A DNA stretch of 64,000 bases. Origin: Guadua angustifolia (lineage: Eukaryota; Streptophyta; Magnoliopsida; Poales; Poaceae). The stretch lies in NCBI GenBank assembly GCA_036346375.1, contig CM070515.1:20048423-20112422 (forward strand), in the 5' to 3' direction. Shown here piece by piece: positions 45,501-57,345 of this stretch. The notes below the pieces were generated by a model that was not told the DNA's origin, did no database searches, and saw only the letters and a list, made by a program, of their open reading frames with translations. Made by a program: the position numbers and the translations under genes. Within the stretch, counting starts at the first letter, position 1, and every line of letters starts with the position of its first letter.

Positions 45501-47192
45501 CTTCTAATTTTAATTCATGTCTTGATCAAAAAAGAATTTAATTCACGTAATCATACAAACACCTAAAGTGATACCTGGCTTCTGCGATTTGTTTTGGAGT
45601 GATGGCAGAGTTCCTTTTAAAGCTTGTTTGGAATGCGAGAATTTTGTAGGAAACTCGCTGTTTGAAAGATAGGTACAGATTCTACAGTTTATCCTTTCCT
45701 TCTGCATTCTATCGGTTAGTGGACAATCTCTTTTTGTCAAATTCCAAACTTCCGGTGAAAGCAAAGGCAGAAAAGAAACAACAACGGCCAAAAGCGAGAT
45801 AAAGCATGTATTTGTCTCATTTGACCAAATAAAATTACCAACACTTTGTATAGGAACAAGTTCTACATTTTTTTCTCAGAAGATTAAACTTTTGAGCAAC
45901 AATGAAATATTTACCAATTCTAACTTTCTTCTCCATCTCTGTCCCTCTATTCCTACCGTCACATGACAATTCTTCCATGAAAATTTTCCAGACATAAAGC
46001 TCAAGCAAGTTAAAAATAAACAAAAGAAACTTGTTCAAGTTGTTATAAAATAAACAAAGGATTTTGCTGTTCATACGAAGAGCACATGATTTGGCTGTTC
46101 ATACGATAAGCACATAAAACTCTCAACCAAAATAACTCAAATTTGTGTTCTTTTTTGTGACGAAGAACCGCACTATTCTACCAAGATGCAAACATTCGGC
46201 ACGGATGAGCGCAAGACCACACCTGAATCGGATGCGCTTGAGGTCGTTCCCGCCCTGCGGCAGCGAGAGGAAGGTGATGAGCACCCCGGGCTCCACCTGG
46301 GCGACCCACTCCTTCGCCTCGTCGTCCTCGCTGCCGCCCGCGGCCGTCTCCTCCTCCCCCTCCTCATCGCCGGCGAGGAAGTCGGTGCGCGCGCTCACCG
46401 ACGGCGTGGCGTCGCCGCTGGACATGGCACCGCCGCTGCGCAGCCTCGGAGTCGAGGCCGCCGAGCTGCCGGCGCGCCGGTACACGTAGTGGAAGCGCTC
46501 GGACCCAGAGGCCAACCCGGAGTCCGCGTACGAGCCGCGGTGATGGTACGGGTGGTGCCGCCGCGACGCCGCCGCCGACGAGCCAGCGCACGGCTTGCAG
46601 TGCCGGTACGCGCCCGATGCCTTCAGCGCCATGTCCTTGATCTGAACCCAAGAAAAGCAATCATCAATTCAAACGTCCCCTCAGACTTCACACTCAATCT
46701 AGTGTTTGTAAGTTATAACAATGGAATATATGGAGGGCGGAATGATCCAAGTCACAAGCTCGATACCAACATTTCAAGAAATTGAGACGTCCCAATACCT
46801 CAAAACCCTTGAAGGTTGCAAAATTTGCACTAATTTATTCTTCTACCAGGCCAATCAAGATACATTTGATCAGAAAGGAAGCAAATTTATCACTAAAACA
46901 TCAAATAAGTGCAGTTGCAAATTCTGTTCCCCCTTGTGGTCAAGAAATCCAAAAAAAGCACGGGAAGTAGCCCCAGAAGTTCTTGATCCGAGTGGGGGCA
47001 TTTCAAGAACTCCGAGCCCAAACGCACTAACCCACCCACCTGGGCGGTGAGCGCCTTGATAGCCTGCCTCGTGCTGGGCGTGGCCGAGCCGCTGGCACCT
47101 CCGGCGACGACGGCGTCTTCATCCTCGGGTGGCTCGTGCAGCGGCGGCGCGCCGCCCGCGGGCTGCTTGGAGCACGCGATGCACGTGAGCAT
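39519..47192 (-). CDS. BREVIS RADIX-like (BRX) protein, five exons
   Basis: Exons on the minus strand: 47192-47040, 46641-46223, 40710-40575, 40474-40029, 39597-39519. All introns are GT-AG; the total is 1233 nt, giving 410 aa with stop TGA at 39519-39521. Residues 1-10 MLTCIACSKQ and 45-69 (KALTAQIKDMALKASGAYR, HCKPC) are the family's conserved N-terminus, the former a likely palmitoylation site. Two BRX domains follow, about 161-219 (EWVAQVEPGVLITFLSLPQG ... FNKWQAQRWWAENYEKVMELY) and about 355-410 (EWVEEDEPGVYITIRALPGG ... MHARLWWEENRARIHDQYL). BRX proteins are plant-specific plasma-membrane/nuclear regulators in auxin and polarity signalling, acting with AGC kinases. The linker has a His-rich run. 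Exons 1 and 2 are very GC-rich. Intron 2 is 5.5 kb and holds several MITEs. Which grass paralogue this is cannot be told here. Confidence 0.95.
41655..41762. mobile_element. Tiny GC-rich palindromic element in BRX intron 2
   Basis: A 108-bp insert flanked by an 11-bp direct repeat CTCCTATACAA (41644-41654 and 41763-41773). Ends TGTTCCCC and CTAACACTG are partly inverted. The interior has CCTAGGCGCTAAGCGG facing CCTAGCGCCTAGGCCGG. It may be a miniature MULE-like element, which makes 9-11-bp duplications. Confidence 0.65.
42374..42502. repeat. 47-bp tandem repeat, three copies, BRX intron 2
   Basis: GTACTCATATATATCAAGTT (or GTACTCG...) starts at 42388, 42435 and 42482, exactly 47 bp apart, with TTTTTAT/TTTTCATAATG linkers. 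Confidence 0.85.
43529..44334. mobile_element. Ac/Ds-like hAT element in BRX intron 2
   Basis: An 806-bp element with a perfect 8-bp duplication GCAGAGAG (43521-43528 and 44335-44342). The ends TATGGGTGAAAA and TTTTCATCCCTA are inverted with 10 of 12 matches and resemble the Ac/Ds terminus (CAGGGATGAAA). Subterminal regions are full of GAATACGGA / TCCGTATC / ATATCCGA motifs on opposite strands at the two ends. There is no transposase; the centre is AT-rich. Confidence 0.88.
44343..46222. other. Rest of BRX intron 2, no gene
   Basis: No coding signal. A direct repeat GGCATAGTTTAAAAGTACGA lies at about 44969 and 45057. Confidence 0.5.
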
Positions 47193-47596
47193 TGCCGCCT
47201 GCTCAGGCTCTCGGCGTTTCCGCGTCCCGCGGATCCTGAGACGGAGAGGAGGAAGAAGGAAGGGTGGCTTTATCAACGGAAGCTCGCGCGTACTCCCCCT
47301 CCTCCCCTACGATAAATTCGAGCTCGAGCAGAGGGCATTAATGGTGGATTAGGATTCGGCGTTAAAAGACATAGTCGCCGCTGGGGGTTTATTTTACTCT
47401 TTATTGGGGTTTAGTTGCGCCTACTATTAACGCCAAAGCACAACTTTTTTTTTTTAACTCGACGGGGCCAAGGGAATGAGAGAACGCTGAGAATCACGTT
47501 ATAATGCCTTCCTTTGTATGTTACCCATTTGGAATACTTTCTACGGAATGCCAAGCAATGCAACTTTGGATGCTTCTTTTGAATTCATACGAAATA
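47193..47596. other. Upstream region of the BRX gene
   Basis: Contains the presumed 5' UTR and promoter of the BRX gene on the minus strand. The GC-rich part ends near 47340. I see no certain TATA box. The first MITE begins about 400 bp upstream of the ATG. Confidence 0.4.
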
Positions 47597-47856
47597 CTCT
47601 CTTTGGCCTAATTGATAGACATATTTTTTTAATAGTTTTGTCTATAAATATAAAATATATTCAATATTATAATACAAAAGTAGTATGATGTTCTCTCTAT
47701 ATGCCTAATAAACATTTATCTTTAATTTATATTCGCTTCATGCATGCATTAAGTATAGTATTTAGTGATAATAAGTAGAGATAATCTAATTATTTTTAAT
47801 ATCTTCTTAGTCTATTTGTCAAGAAAAATACATCTTACAAATTTAGATGGTAGAAG
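47597..47856. mobile_element. Stowaway-like MITE (uninterrupted copy)
   Basis: 260 bp, flanked by TA (47595-47596 and 47857-47858), with ends CTCTCTTTGGCCTAATT and complement CTTCTACCATCTAAATTT. It is homologous throughout to 48038-48909 once the hAT insertion is removed. Confidence 0.75.
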
Positions 47857-48037
47857 TATTTGAGTTCCAAATAGAACCAAAATCCAACTGAAGACAACAA
47901 TCAACTATGCCTAACACCTCGATGAAACACGGCAATAGGAGGAGGTGCATCTCACGTTTCAATTTGTAAGCGTTGCAGTGTTAGTATGTTAATTACTCAC
48001 TTAGTCCCAGTTACAGTGTTAGTATGTTAATTACTTA

Positions 48038-48909
48038 CTCCGTTCAAATTTATAAGATGAATTTTTCTAATAGTCTTATCCATAAATATGAGGTGTATTT
48101 CATACTTTAATGTAAAATTAGTGTGATGTTTCCTTTATACTCTTAATAAATATACAACTTTTCTTTATATTCTTTACATGCATTAGGGATGGCAATCAAG
48201 TGCAGCGGGCATAGATAGTGCTCGCCCATATATAAACCCGCTAGACAAAATATCTCCCACAGATATACCCATGAAGGGTGGCAGAAGAAGAATCTCACAT
48301 ATACTTGTCGCTCGAGGGTATACCTATTTACATGTCACCATAAACAATCCTTTTAACGAAAGGGCACTAAGAACTAATGAGCTATGGTACTAATACAATT
48401 CTTTGGATGAAATTGTGGGAATCAACTACATTCTGTGGATTGAAGAATAATTATTAATGGTTCAAAATTTCTAATGCACATAGGAATCATCACACACGTC
48501 ACAAATCGCTTTTCACGGTATTACTCATCACAAATTGCTAATATGAGGTAATACAAATTAGGGATCAGAGGACTAACTAGGCGCTGTTGTGGCCCACATG
48601 TTAATAAAAGATGGTGGGTAATCGGGCGAAACAGGAACGGTGGAGCTTCCCCATACCCGTACCCATATTGTTTGCTCGTCGGACAAAGTTTGGCACTATA
48701 AACATACTCACGGGCAACAAAAAAGGAACATTCATCTCTATTAGGTTTTTGCCGGCAAATACACGAGTAATCGGATAATATTGCCATCCCTAATAAGCAT
48801 GCGGTGAATATATTGCTTAATAATAATAATTAGGAGTAATCTAGTTATTCTAGTTTTTTCTTGGTCTATGTAAAAAAGAAATGGATGCTATAAACTCGGA
48901 CGGAAGGAG
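48038..48909. mobile_element. Stowaway-like MITE, second copy, interrupted
   Basis: Starts CTCCGTTCAAATTTAT after a TA and ends ATAAACTCGGACGGAAGGAG (flank CA instead of TA). Without the inserted hAT element and one duplication it is about 255 bp, against 260 bp in the copy 180 bp away. Confidence 0.75.
48184..48792. mobile_element. hAT-like MITE nested in the Stowaway-like MITE
   Basis: 609 bp with perfect terminal inverted repeats TAGGGATGGCAAT / ATTGCCATCCCTA. Flanking octamers ACATGCAT and ATAAGCAT match at 6 of 8. The uninterrupted sister MITE has TCATGCATGCATTAAG at the corresponding place, representing the empty site. Confidence 0.85.
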
Positions 48910-51900
48910 CACGTCATATCAAAACATCGTTATACCGCATATCTTCATCCAAAAAAAGAAGTTATAGCACAGATCTAATGACTTGCAAGAGGGGAATAGC
49001 AACAGAATACTCGCGAATGCTGTGCGCAACCGAAATGTGAGCTGCAGATCAAGCAACATCGATCGAATCAGATCAGGAAGTAAGAAAGACTCAAAGAAGC
49101 TACTCCTAATTAAGGAACCAACTGGCCAGCTTAAAGTATATTAGAAATTCCAGATAGTACAATCGGATCGATCGGATGCAAACGCAAGTTGCACTAACCT
49201 AACGGCTTAAAAGGCTCAGAAAAGAAACAAGTACAGAGTAAAGCTTAAACCAAGCAACCAAGTTGAACACGAGATCGGTGAAGTGGTTCCTTGCCTCCTT
49301 GGAACACCAGACAGATGGCCGCACCAGTCGCGCGTAAACCACCGGTGATGGAGCTTGTCTTCTTGCGTCCTGAACAGCGCCATACTGAAAGACTTCGCAC
49401 ACGGTCGAGGTTTCCTTAACTGAAATTACTAACACTCGCTGACAAATGGGGCGTCGTAAGACAATAGCCCGTACATGGTGAAATGTTTAATTCATCGGAG
49501 AGCGTGCAGAGGAAAACAAGAACTGGTAGGGTGGCTTTTCCCATGAGTTAGCAATCTAGATTCAATTCCCGATAGCTGATCTGAATTTCAGCTAGGAGCG
49601 ATTAGTTTTTTACTGAATCCGGCTGCCCAACCAAAGCCTTCGTCTAGACAGGCTTGGGCCGCTTGGCACATCCTACCTGGATGGATGCAACTGTTTTTCC
49701 CCTCCTCCTAACCTGATGTAAGCATGAACGTTCTTGCTTGGTAAATGCTTGAACCAATTAGTCTAAAGCATCAGATAAAAACCTTGCCCAGCCAAACCGG
49801 GAGGCAGGCACTGAACTGCCTCCTAGCTTGAGCAGCCGAGAGATCTCACCAGCGAGCGCGGGCGGAGGAGTGATATGGTCCTGTGAGCCTGTAACATGTC
49901 TCGTTCTTCCCCCTTCAGCCATGACAGAGGCAGACGACAGGGCAAGCGCAGCTTCCATCCGCGGCCCAAACTAACGCCGCACCGCGTGATCTGTGGCGCG
50001 CGTACGTGCATCCGTGACTACCTCCGTTTCGGCGCCGGCGCCGGCCGAGGCGTGTCGAGTAATTGCCGGCATGCGCACGGCTCCCATGCGCGTCGAGCTC
50101 GTGCGCGCCTTAATGTCGAGGAGCGGGGCAGTGGCAACCCAGATCGGCATGAATTGTCCGGAGCGAGTACTCCACGTCCACGCGAGGACGTACGGCGACG
50201 CACCGGACGAACAAGGCAGCATCAAAGTCTATTATCTACGTTCTACGTACGGTGCCGTGTCTGGCAGGTAGGGCTGGCGAAAAAAAAAAAACATATTGCA
50301 TTCGCTACTTAACCTGGTAGACTATGGTTAATCATGTTTTACATGATGACAATTTATCATAATCTTGATAGATATTTTTCTAAGCATTTTAAATATAAAA
50401 TAAATATTAACATTAATAAAAAATTAGTACAAGACTATTCTATTAACTATTCCGTACCCCTTCCCCCTTCCGTGTCTCCTCCCCCCCTTGCATCCCTGCA
50501 ATCGCAAACCAATTCCTTTCCCCAACCGTCAACCCGCTCGGACCCTCTGCTCTGTTAGTTGCTTCCCCCACTCCTCACTTAAACCAACTAGACCATTTAG
50601 CGCGCGTTGCACGCTCTATCATGCAAATGGAAAAAATATCTAAGAATGAACAGAAAAACTCGTTTTCAGGGCAATGTAAATTATATCATCTATGTTGGAA
50701 CATGCTGAGAGGAACTGCTAGAAGGTGCTGAGAGCAATCTTTTGGACCCCCAAGGTTGAGGTAAGCATGAAAAGTATGGTCCTTAATGGTAGTTACAAAG
50801 GCCTGGTAAGACAATACACGCCTAGAGCTGGGACTCGCTATAGCAAACAGAACAGGAACCAGGGATCTCATGCTGCTGCTGCACTACTGATAGTAAAGGA
50901 ATAAAGCAACTATCACACAAAAGTAAAAAATTGGCAAGACAATATCTGAATGAAAAATTCTAGGTGCTAATATGTTAACCAATCATACATAACTCCCAGT
51001 GCACATGCTAGTGTGTCTTCTGCGAGCAAGGCAAATAGGTTTTGGTTCTCGAAAGCAATAAAAACATATGTAATAAAATTCATTCTACAATGATCATTGA
51101 AATGTCACAGTGGAATAAAAACCAAATATTTTGGTGCTCTATGCTTAGCTACCAATCAGTACCAAATCCTTAGAAATACTTTCAGCGATCCTTGATCATA
51201 ACTCTTACTGAAATAAGAACTAATCCCATTGAATCTGGAAGCGCTGCAAATCCTAACATGTAGAATCAAAAGCCCTTCCTATCATTCTCACAAGCTAAGA
51301 GAAGGGAGAAAATGATTAAACCACTGCCAATAACATCATCAAAAAGATATATACACATCCTACAGACTTGAAAAGGTGGCAGACAGATTGATTGGCTAGA
51401 ATACACTCATAAAATGCTAATACTATCAAATAATGAATGTGCTTTTGTAAACACAGAGAACACAAGTATGCATGACCTGAAAAATCTAAAATTGCTTCAG
51501 CCAAAACATACTGCAAGCCAGCATTACATTGGCTGTCAAGCACCTCCATGAATGCCAAACTTGTGCTCCCAAACTTGCAAGCCAGTGCCGTTTGAGTTTG
51601 TTGATCATATGTTGTGAGTGCTTCTGTGATTTGAGGATTATGTACAGGAGAAGTGGTTGTGGAGTTTTAGTTTGGACTGATTGATTCGATATAACTTTAG
51701 AAAAAAAACACAGTGCAGTCAAACTACAAACAAAAGAGGATGCCAATAGGCAGTGATCTTGGAAGTATTACAAGGTGCATAGGTTTTAGAGAGTAGATGG
51801 TGAGGCCAACACAAAAAAGCAGGGGCCTTGGTTGTGAGCATATGACTGGAACTGGTAAGGGCAAAATGATGGTACTTTTCGAAGGCGTATTCCACCTGGC

Positions 51901-52889
51901 AGGAAACAATGTCGTTGCATTAGGCAAAAGTAGTGTAGGATCAGGCAGCAGCTAAGCCATTAGATCATGCACCAACAGCGAGACCACAAGTATCCATGCA
52001 TCAGTTCAGCGAGGAATTTTATTTTATTTTATCTGTGGCTCGGTGCAGTTGATGGTGAGAAATGGTTCTAAGAAGCATTTTCTGACACTGCTATCAACTT
52101 ACATCAAGCTCATCAGTGACAATATTGGCCAGGGTTAGATTTTTAGATGATTTGTATCAGGATGTTGCCTTTTTTTTGGCATGTCCTTCTTGAAATGATG
52201 GTAAATGAGTAGTGACAGCCTCGCAGAATTTAGATTGTATATGTTGTGTGCAACTTACAAGGTGTTATATGCTGTGTAAAAGGAGATTTAGCACGTTCAT
52301 TTCATCAGGAAATGTAACAATTGATATTTCACAGGACTACACGAGTGTTCTGACTGTTGATAAGTTCATTGTAATATGTAACATCTGCACTTCACCGCAT
52401 TGTGTAGAATTAATCTAACACTTACAGCGAAATATCCCAGATTTATGTCATAGATGATGCAAAACACACAAAAGGAACTTCCCACGGAATAACTATGCTA
52501 CAACTAACACAACATCTATGGAGTCATTTTTTAATCAAGTAATGTACAATCAACCCAAAAGTCAAAAGGAGTTAAAACAATCTTTTGTTAAGTAGAATGA
52601 CCAAAACATTAATGCCATTACTGGATCACAAGTTTCTCGGTCATGTGTTTGCCATTTTGTCCGCTCCTGATATGCATCAAATTTGGTGAGCAACCCATGA
52701 TCAGGCTGTCAATTGAGCGTCTGCAGATATGTTATCTTGGGGCAACCCAGGTGTAGCCACTGTACTAATTGGTAAAATCCACTGCATGTTCAATGGCTCA
52801 TAGCTTCTACAATATTGCACGCCTGACAGGAGAGGCCATCGGCATCTTCCGCTCAGGTTCACACAATCCAGTAATCACTCAGCATTTCA
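48910..52889. other. Four-kilobase stretch without a recognisable gene
   Basis: Lies between the MITE pair and the bS21 gene. Open frames in the GC-rich part at 49758-50312 overlap on both strands, have no family motif and look like composition artefacts. 50281-50292 is a (A)12 run. 50690-52880 is AT-rich and could include the 3' UTR of the bS21 gene. Nothing firm can be assigned. Confidence 0.4.
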
Positions 52890-53425
52890 TCAAAAATCTC
52901 CTCTGCGCAACCTAACTCGCTACAACTAAAACCGCGCCAACCATTTCGTCGAGCAATTGGCGAGCACCAACAAAAGCCTCCGTGGCTCCTCCTCAAAACT
53001 CACTAAAAAGTTCCATCAAACAACGCAACCCGCGAGAACTCGCAACCAGAAGGGCACAGGAATGGCGTAGTAGCAGGTGGAAGTAGTAGAAGGGGAAGTG
53101 GCGCTAACCTGATCTTCTTGATGAGGATCTCGCGGAGCTTCTTGCCGAGCTCCTGGGAGCGGACGCGCTGCAGGAGGGCCTTGCGGGCGAGCACGCGCTT
53201 CTCCGAGTTCTTGACGTGATGGTCGGTCCGTCGCCGGATCAGCCGCTCCATGCCGCTCGAACGCATCTTGCGCTCCATCACCGTCAGGGCGTGCTCCAGG
53301 TTGCCGTCCCTCACCTGCACCATGATCCCCCGCGCCGGCTGCACCTGCCCGTGGTATCTCCCCTCCACCACCGTTGGCCGCGCCGCCGGCCAGAGCCCCC
53401 GCGCCGCCCGTGCCAGTGCCTGCAT
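52890..53425 (-). CDS. Small ribosomal subunit protein bS21, organellar type
   Basis: Exon 1 is 53425-53109 (317 nt, minus strand), from MQALARAARG to the donor CAG|GTTAGC. The core GIMVQVRDGNLEHALTVMER and KMRSSGMERLIRRRTDHHVK, followed by the basic tail of SEKRVLARKALLQRV and LGKKLREILIKKI, is that of plant nuclear-encoded bS21 of mitochondria or plastids, a protein of the 30S platform near the anti-Shine-Dalgarno region. The first 30 residues are basic and Ala/Arg-rich, like a short organelle targeting sequence. The frame needs a downstream exon. The best candidate is a 13-nt terminal exon at 52902-52890 after TTGCGCAG, adding RGDF and a stop (109 aa total). Exon 1 is firm; the last exon is a proposal. 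Confidence 0.85.
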
Positions 53426-54327
53426 CGCTCGTGTCCTCGCGCCGCCGCAGCCGAACTATCACAAGATGCGTTCGAGCTACTCCGGCACATCGCTAAGGAA
53501 AAGTGTTCGTTGGATGAGGCGGGGAACGAAACGTCAAGGACGACGCCCTCGAGAGCTCCATCAAACTGTACACACAGTAGAGATCATCAGTCAAAGTCAC
53601 AATAGCGTATGGGCAGTACAGGCATGGGCCAAAAGTCGCAGAACGAGCAGCGAAGACGGTACTGCACACGGGCTCGGAACCAAACGCAGCATGAAAGCTC
53701 ATGTGCATAGCTCACAGAACCGGCAAAAAAATACCCATTAGATCCATATCGAACTATCAGACAGACAGTAGACGTTGTCCATAACCCGCGTATCTCTCTC
53801 CGCGCGCCTGGCAAGCACTGGAGGGAGCGTACAGCCGTGCACGTGAATTCCAAGGAGAGTTTCCCGCGCAGGCCAACCGAGACACGCGCGCGAAACTTTC
53901 CCGCGCCAACCACGGCCACTGGAACACGTGTTCAACAAAGGCTACACGCGCTCGCAAAAACTCTACGATGCACCATCCGGATCCTGTCGATGGAAGGCGG
54001 ACCCCACGCTACAGAGATCGAAATACGTCGAGCGGGCAAGGCCGGAGAAAGCAGTGCAACTGGGACACGCGTTCGCCGAAGGGCAACCACACGCGGCGTC
54101 GTCCGGAGCGCATCGAGCCATCGAGCGCGTGCTGCATCGGCCAGGGCCCAGAACAAATCGCTGGAGCCTCGAGCCATGCGTCAGCACCCGCTAGCATCCA
54201 CGCCGCCTAAAATTCCCTGGGAGCAGCAAGGCCAGCTCTCTTTAATATAGGTAATTCCCATTTGAAAACTGATCTAAAATCTCCATCTTGTTGTAACGTC
54301 GGAATAAACATGCACTAACAAACAAGG
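53426..54327. other. GC-rich upstream region of the bS21 gene
   Basis: Presumed promoter and 5' UTR of bS21 (minus strand). Many overlapping open frames at 53837-54250 on both strands reflect lack of stops in GC-rich sequence; none shows a domain. Confidence 0.4.
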
Positions 54328-57300
54328 TTCCAAATTTTGTTTTCGGATCATATATCGTCGTCCACTGAAATCCGAAATTTTGGCGAAATCTCGTTATTTC
54401 AGATGAAATCCAGAAGAAATCCAAAAATAAAAATTCAAATCCGTTTTTTTTAACTGAGATTTCCGAGATCTCAGTGATTTTTAACCAACGAAAATTTGTC
54501 CTAAACGTGTCAAAAAATTTGAATTTTTTTGTGTATGATCCTAACGTATTAATAATGTTCCCATAAAAATTTCATATGATGATTAAGCCTGACGATTTTT
54601 TAAAAATTCTGACAGTGCAACTATCCTGATAAAAGGTTGACCGGCAAATTTCAACCGAATGGAAAATAGTGCAAACCATGTTAGAAACTTTTGAAAATTT
54701 TATTGATGGTTCTGACACATCCATAATATTCCCATAAAATTTAAAATGATGATCAAGCTTGAGAAATTTTCAAAAATTTGGACAGTGCTACTGAAGGTTG
54801 ACCGGTAAATTTCAACCGAATGAAAAATAATTCAAACCATGTTAGAAAATTTTAAAAAATTTGTAGATAGTCCTAATGCATCACTAATATTCTTATAAAA
54901 TTTTTATATGATAATCAAGCTTGACAAATTTTCAAAAATTATGAATCTCGAGGGCCATTCACCTGTACTTCAACAAAAGCGACAGGACGCTGAGCGCGTC
55001 TCTTCGGCGTCTGGGTCAAATGGCTCTGAGCCGTCGTCACGTCGGTTGTCACAGGTGAGAGTTTACCTCCATGAGATGTTGGTTTGTAATATAATAGTGA
55101 TCGGAGGGACCTCTGTTATGGGGAGTGAAAAAAACATTAATCTCCATAATCAGAAAAAAAAAGTGAAATTAAACATGTCGCAGAGGTACCGAAAGAAAAG
55201 ATATAGTTCAAAATTTACACAGCCCTGTGATTTTTTTATGGTACACTAAATTCAATATAGTCTATTCATTCCTTGTTATCTACTAGATCAGATTAGTTAG
55301 TATTTATTTATACTTTATCTAGTAGTAGAATAGTAGAAATATCCTTAACAAATCAATGACTAGATCTGATTTCTACTATTTATCATATACTACTAATATA
55401 ATGTACCGTAAATTTGCTCTCAGAAGATACTCTTCAGTTTGCCACCATACTTTGCCAGATTATTTAACACGCAAATTATAATACATAAGCTAAGTGGAAA
55501 AATATTGTTTGTAGATTTTGTTCCATCCATTTCATGTAGTAATTACATTTGGACCACATCAGAAATTGGGTTCAATTTCCATCGCGTCGCGAGATGGTGA
55601 GAGAATCTTTTTGAATTATCTCTGCCTTGTCCTTTTGTAGATCAACCATGTTCTTGTTTTCAAATGCGGTGCTTTTTCGGTTTAGAGAGAGAAAATATAG
55701 TTATATTATCAAACACTTAAGTAAAGTACTATGTATATTTTACGAACCGAGCACCTAATTTTTTCCCCAACTTTACTTTTTCTGCCTCATGCTCAGATAC
55801 ATAAAAGAATTTCTCAGGCACAAAAATGCCAATCATTTAGAAAACCCACCAATATTGTTGGAGCGTATTTGGTTTCCCACCTTAGAACTTAGAGCATGCA
55901 CAATACAAAACGCTTGTGTGTGGGGTGCATATGTGCTTAAGGATTAAAATTTCGACGAAATTCGGTGAAATTTCGGATTTCGGGACTAAGCGAATTCTGG
56001 AGTACTGGCCAAATTTAAAATTTTGAAAAAAATTGAATTTGCTACAGTATTTTGACCGGATTTTGTCGTTTTAGTGCCGGATTTGACCGGAATTAGTCCA
56101 ATAACCCTTAAGAAAGTCATCTTACATAAAAATTTGTTGAAAAACTAATTTTTTGAGATATTTTAAAATTTAAGTAGAAATATTGTCAGATTTTTAAAAA
56201 TTATACAAGCTTGATAATAATCTAAAAATTTATGATACCATCCTTAGTAGTGTAGGATCATATATAAAATTTTTAAAAATAATTAAACTTCATTTGTTAT
56301 TTTTAAAAATTAAAAACAAAATAGACATAATTGGGACAATAAACTTGTTAGATTTTTCTAAATTTTCTCAAGTGTAATCATGATCTAAAATTTTTATGAC
56401 AGATTAATAATTTACTCAATACTATTATATAAAATTTTAAAAAATTAAACTTTTTTTACCAATAAAATCTATAAAATCATTGAACTTCATTTGTTATATT
56501 ATATTGCAAAAACCAAAAGAGAAAGAACATAAAGGTTACTGTGCCTTGTAAGAATTTTATAAATTCACTGGAGTGTGATAATGATTCAAAATTTTTATGA
56601 GATCTTAAAAATTCCTTATCACTCTTTTGTAAAATTTTCACAAATTTTAAACCTTCTTTTATTGCTAAAGCAAATCTATATATTGATTATCAGGCTTTTA
56701 TCAGCACGTAGCACTGTCAGAATTTTTGGAACTTCTTCAAGCATGATAATCATATAAAAATTTTATAAAAATATTAGTGATACATCAGTACCTTCCAGAA
56801 AAATTTCTAAAATTTTCTAACGTGGTTTAAACTATTTTTCATTCCGTTCAAATTTGCCGGTAAGGCTTTTTTTAGGATAGTAGCACTGTCCAAATTTTTT
56901 AAAATTCTTGATTCTTGATCACCATCCAAAAATTTTATTGAAACATTAGTGATTCATAAGAATCATGCAAAAAAAAATTCAAAATTTTCTAACGTCGTTT
57001 GTACCATTTTTCATCCGGTTCAAACTTGCCGGTCGACGTTTCATCTACATAGTACCAATGTTTGAATTTATAAAAATTCCACAGATCTGATAATCACCTG
57101 AAAATTTTATAAAAACATCTCCAATGTGTCAGGAACCTTAAAAAAATTCAAAATTTTTTGACATCGTTTGAACCATTTTTTAGTCAGTGCAATTTCGATG
57201 AAATTTCGGGAATTTTGGCCGAAATTTCGGTAGAAAAAACCGGATTTGAATTTTTCTTTTTGAATTTTGAACGGATTTCGTCCGAAATTTTGCCAAAATT

Positions 57301-57345
57301 TCGTATTTCGGCCATGGGCGAAATTTAGCTCAAAACGAAATTTGA
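54328..57345. mobile_element. Large inverted-repeat (fold-back-like) element
   Basis: The left arm (from about 54328: CAAATTTTGTTTTCGG, ATTCAAATCCG, TTGACCGGCAAATTTCAACC) aligns in order with the reverse complement of the right arm (ending about 57345: CAAATTTCGTTTTGAGC, ATTCAAATCCGG, TCGACCGGCAAGTTTGAACC). Arms are about 620-650 bp and are themselves built of diverged units of about 160 bp. The spacer is AT-rich; at 55945-56110 a related unit (GAAATTTCGGATTTCGGG) starts another copy. No transposase is visible, and no target duplication could be fixed. The class is uncertain (MULE-like or fold-back). Confidence 0.6.
54640..54955. repeat. ~160-bp tandem units in the left arm
   Basis: TTGACCGG-AAATTTCAACCGAA begins at about 54636 and 54793, each time followed by CAAACCATGTTAGAAA, TAATATTC-ATAAAATTT, and ATCAAGCTTGA. 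Similar inverted units recur at 56690-57110. Confidence 0.7.

Noticed and set aside
46145..46785. 199- and 114-codon plus-strand frames opposite BRX exon 2
   Set aside because: Antisense shadows of a GC-rich exon; the minus strand has the conserved BRX sequence and consistent splice sites.
49758..50312. 138-codon plus frame and minus frames in a GC-rich island
   Set aside because: No family motif, overlapping frames on both strands, Arg-rich; not reported as a gene.
53016..53741. 129-163-codon plus-strand frames and an alternative minus frame overlapping bS21
   Set aside because: Shadows of the GC-rich bS21 exon 1, with no recognisable domain and no conserved motifs.
53837..54250. Open frames on both strands in the GC-rich bS21 upstream region
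   Set aside because: Several mutually overlapping frames with Arg/Ala-rich composition indicate absence of stops by base composition rather than coding.
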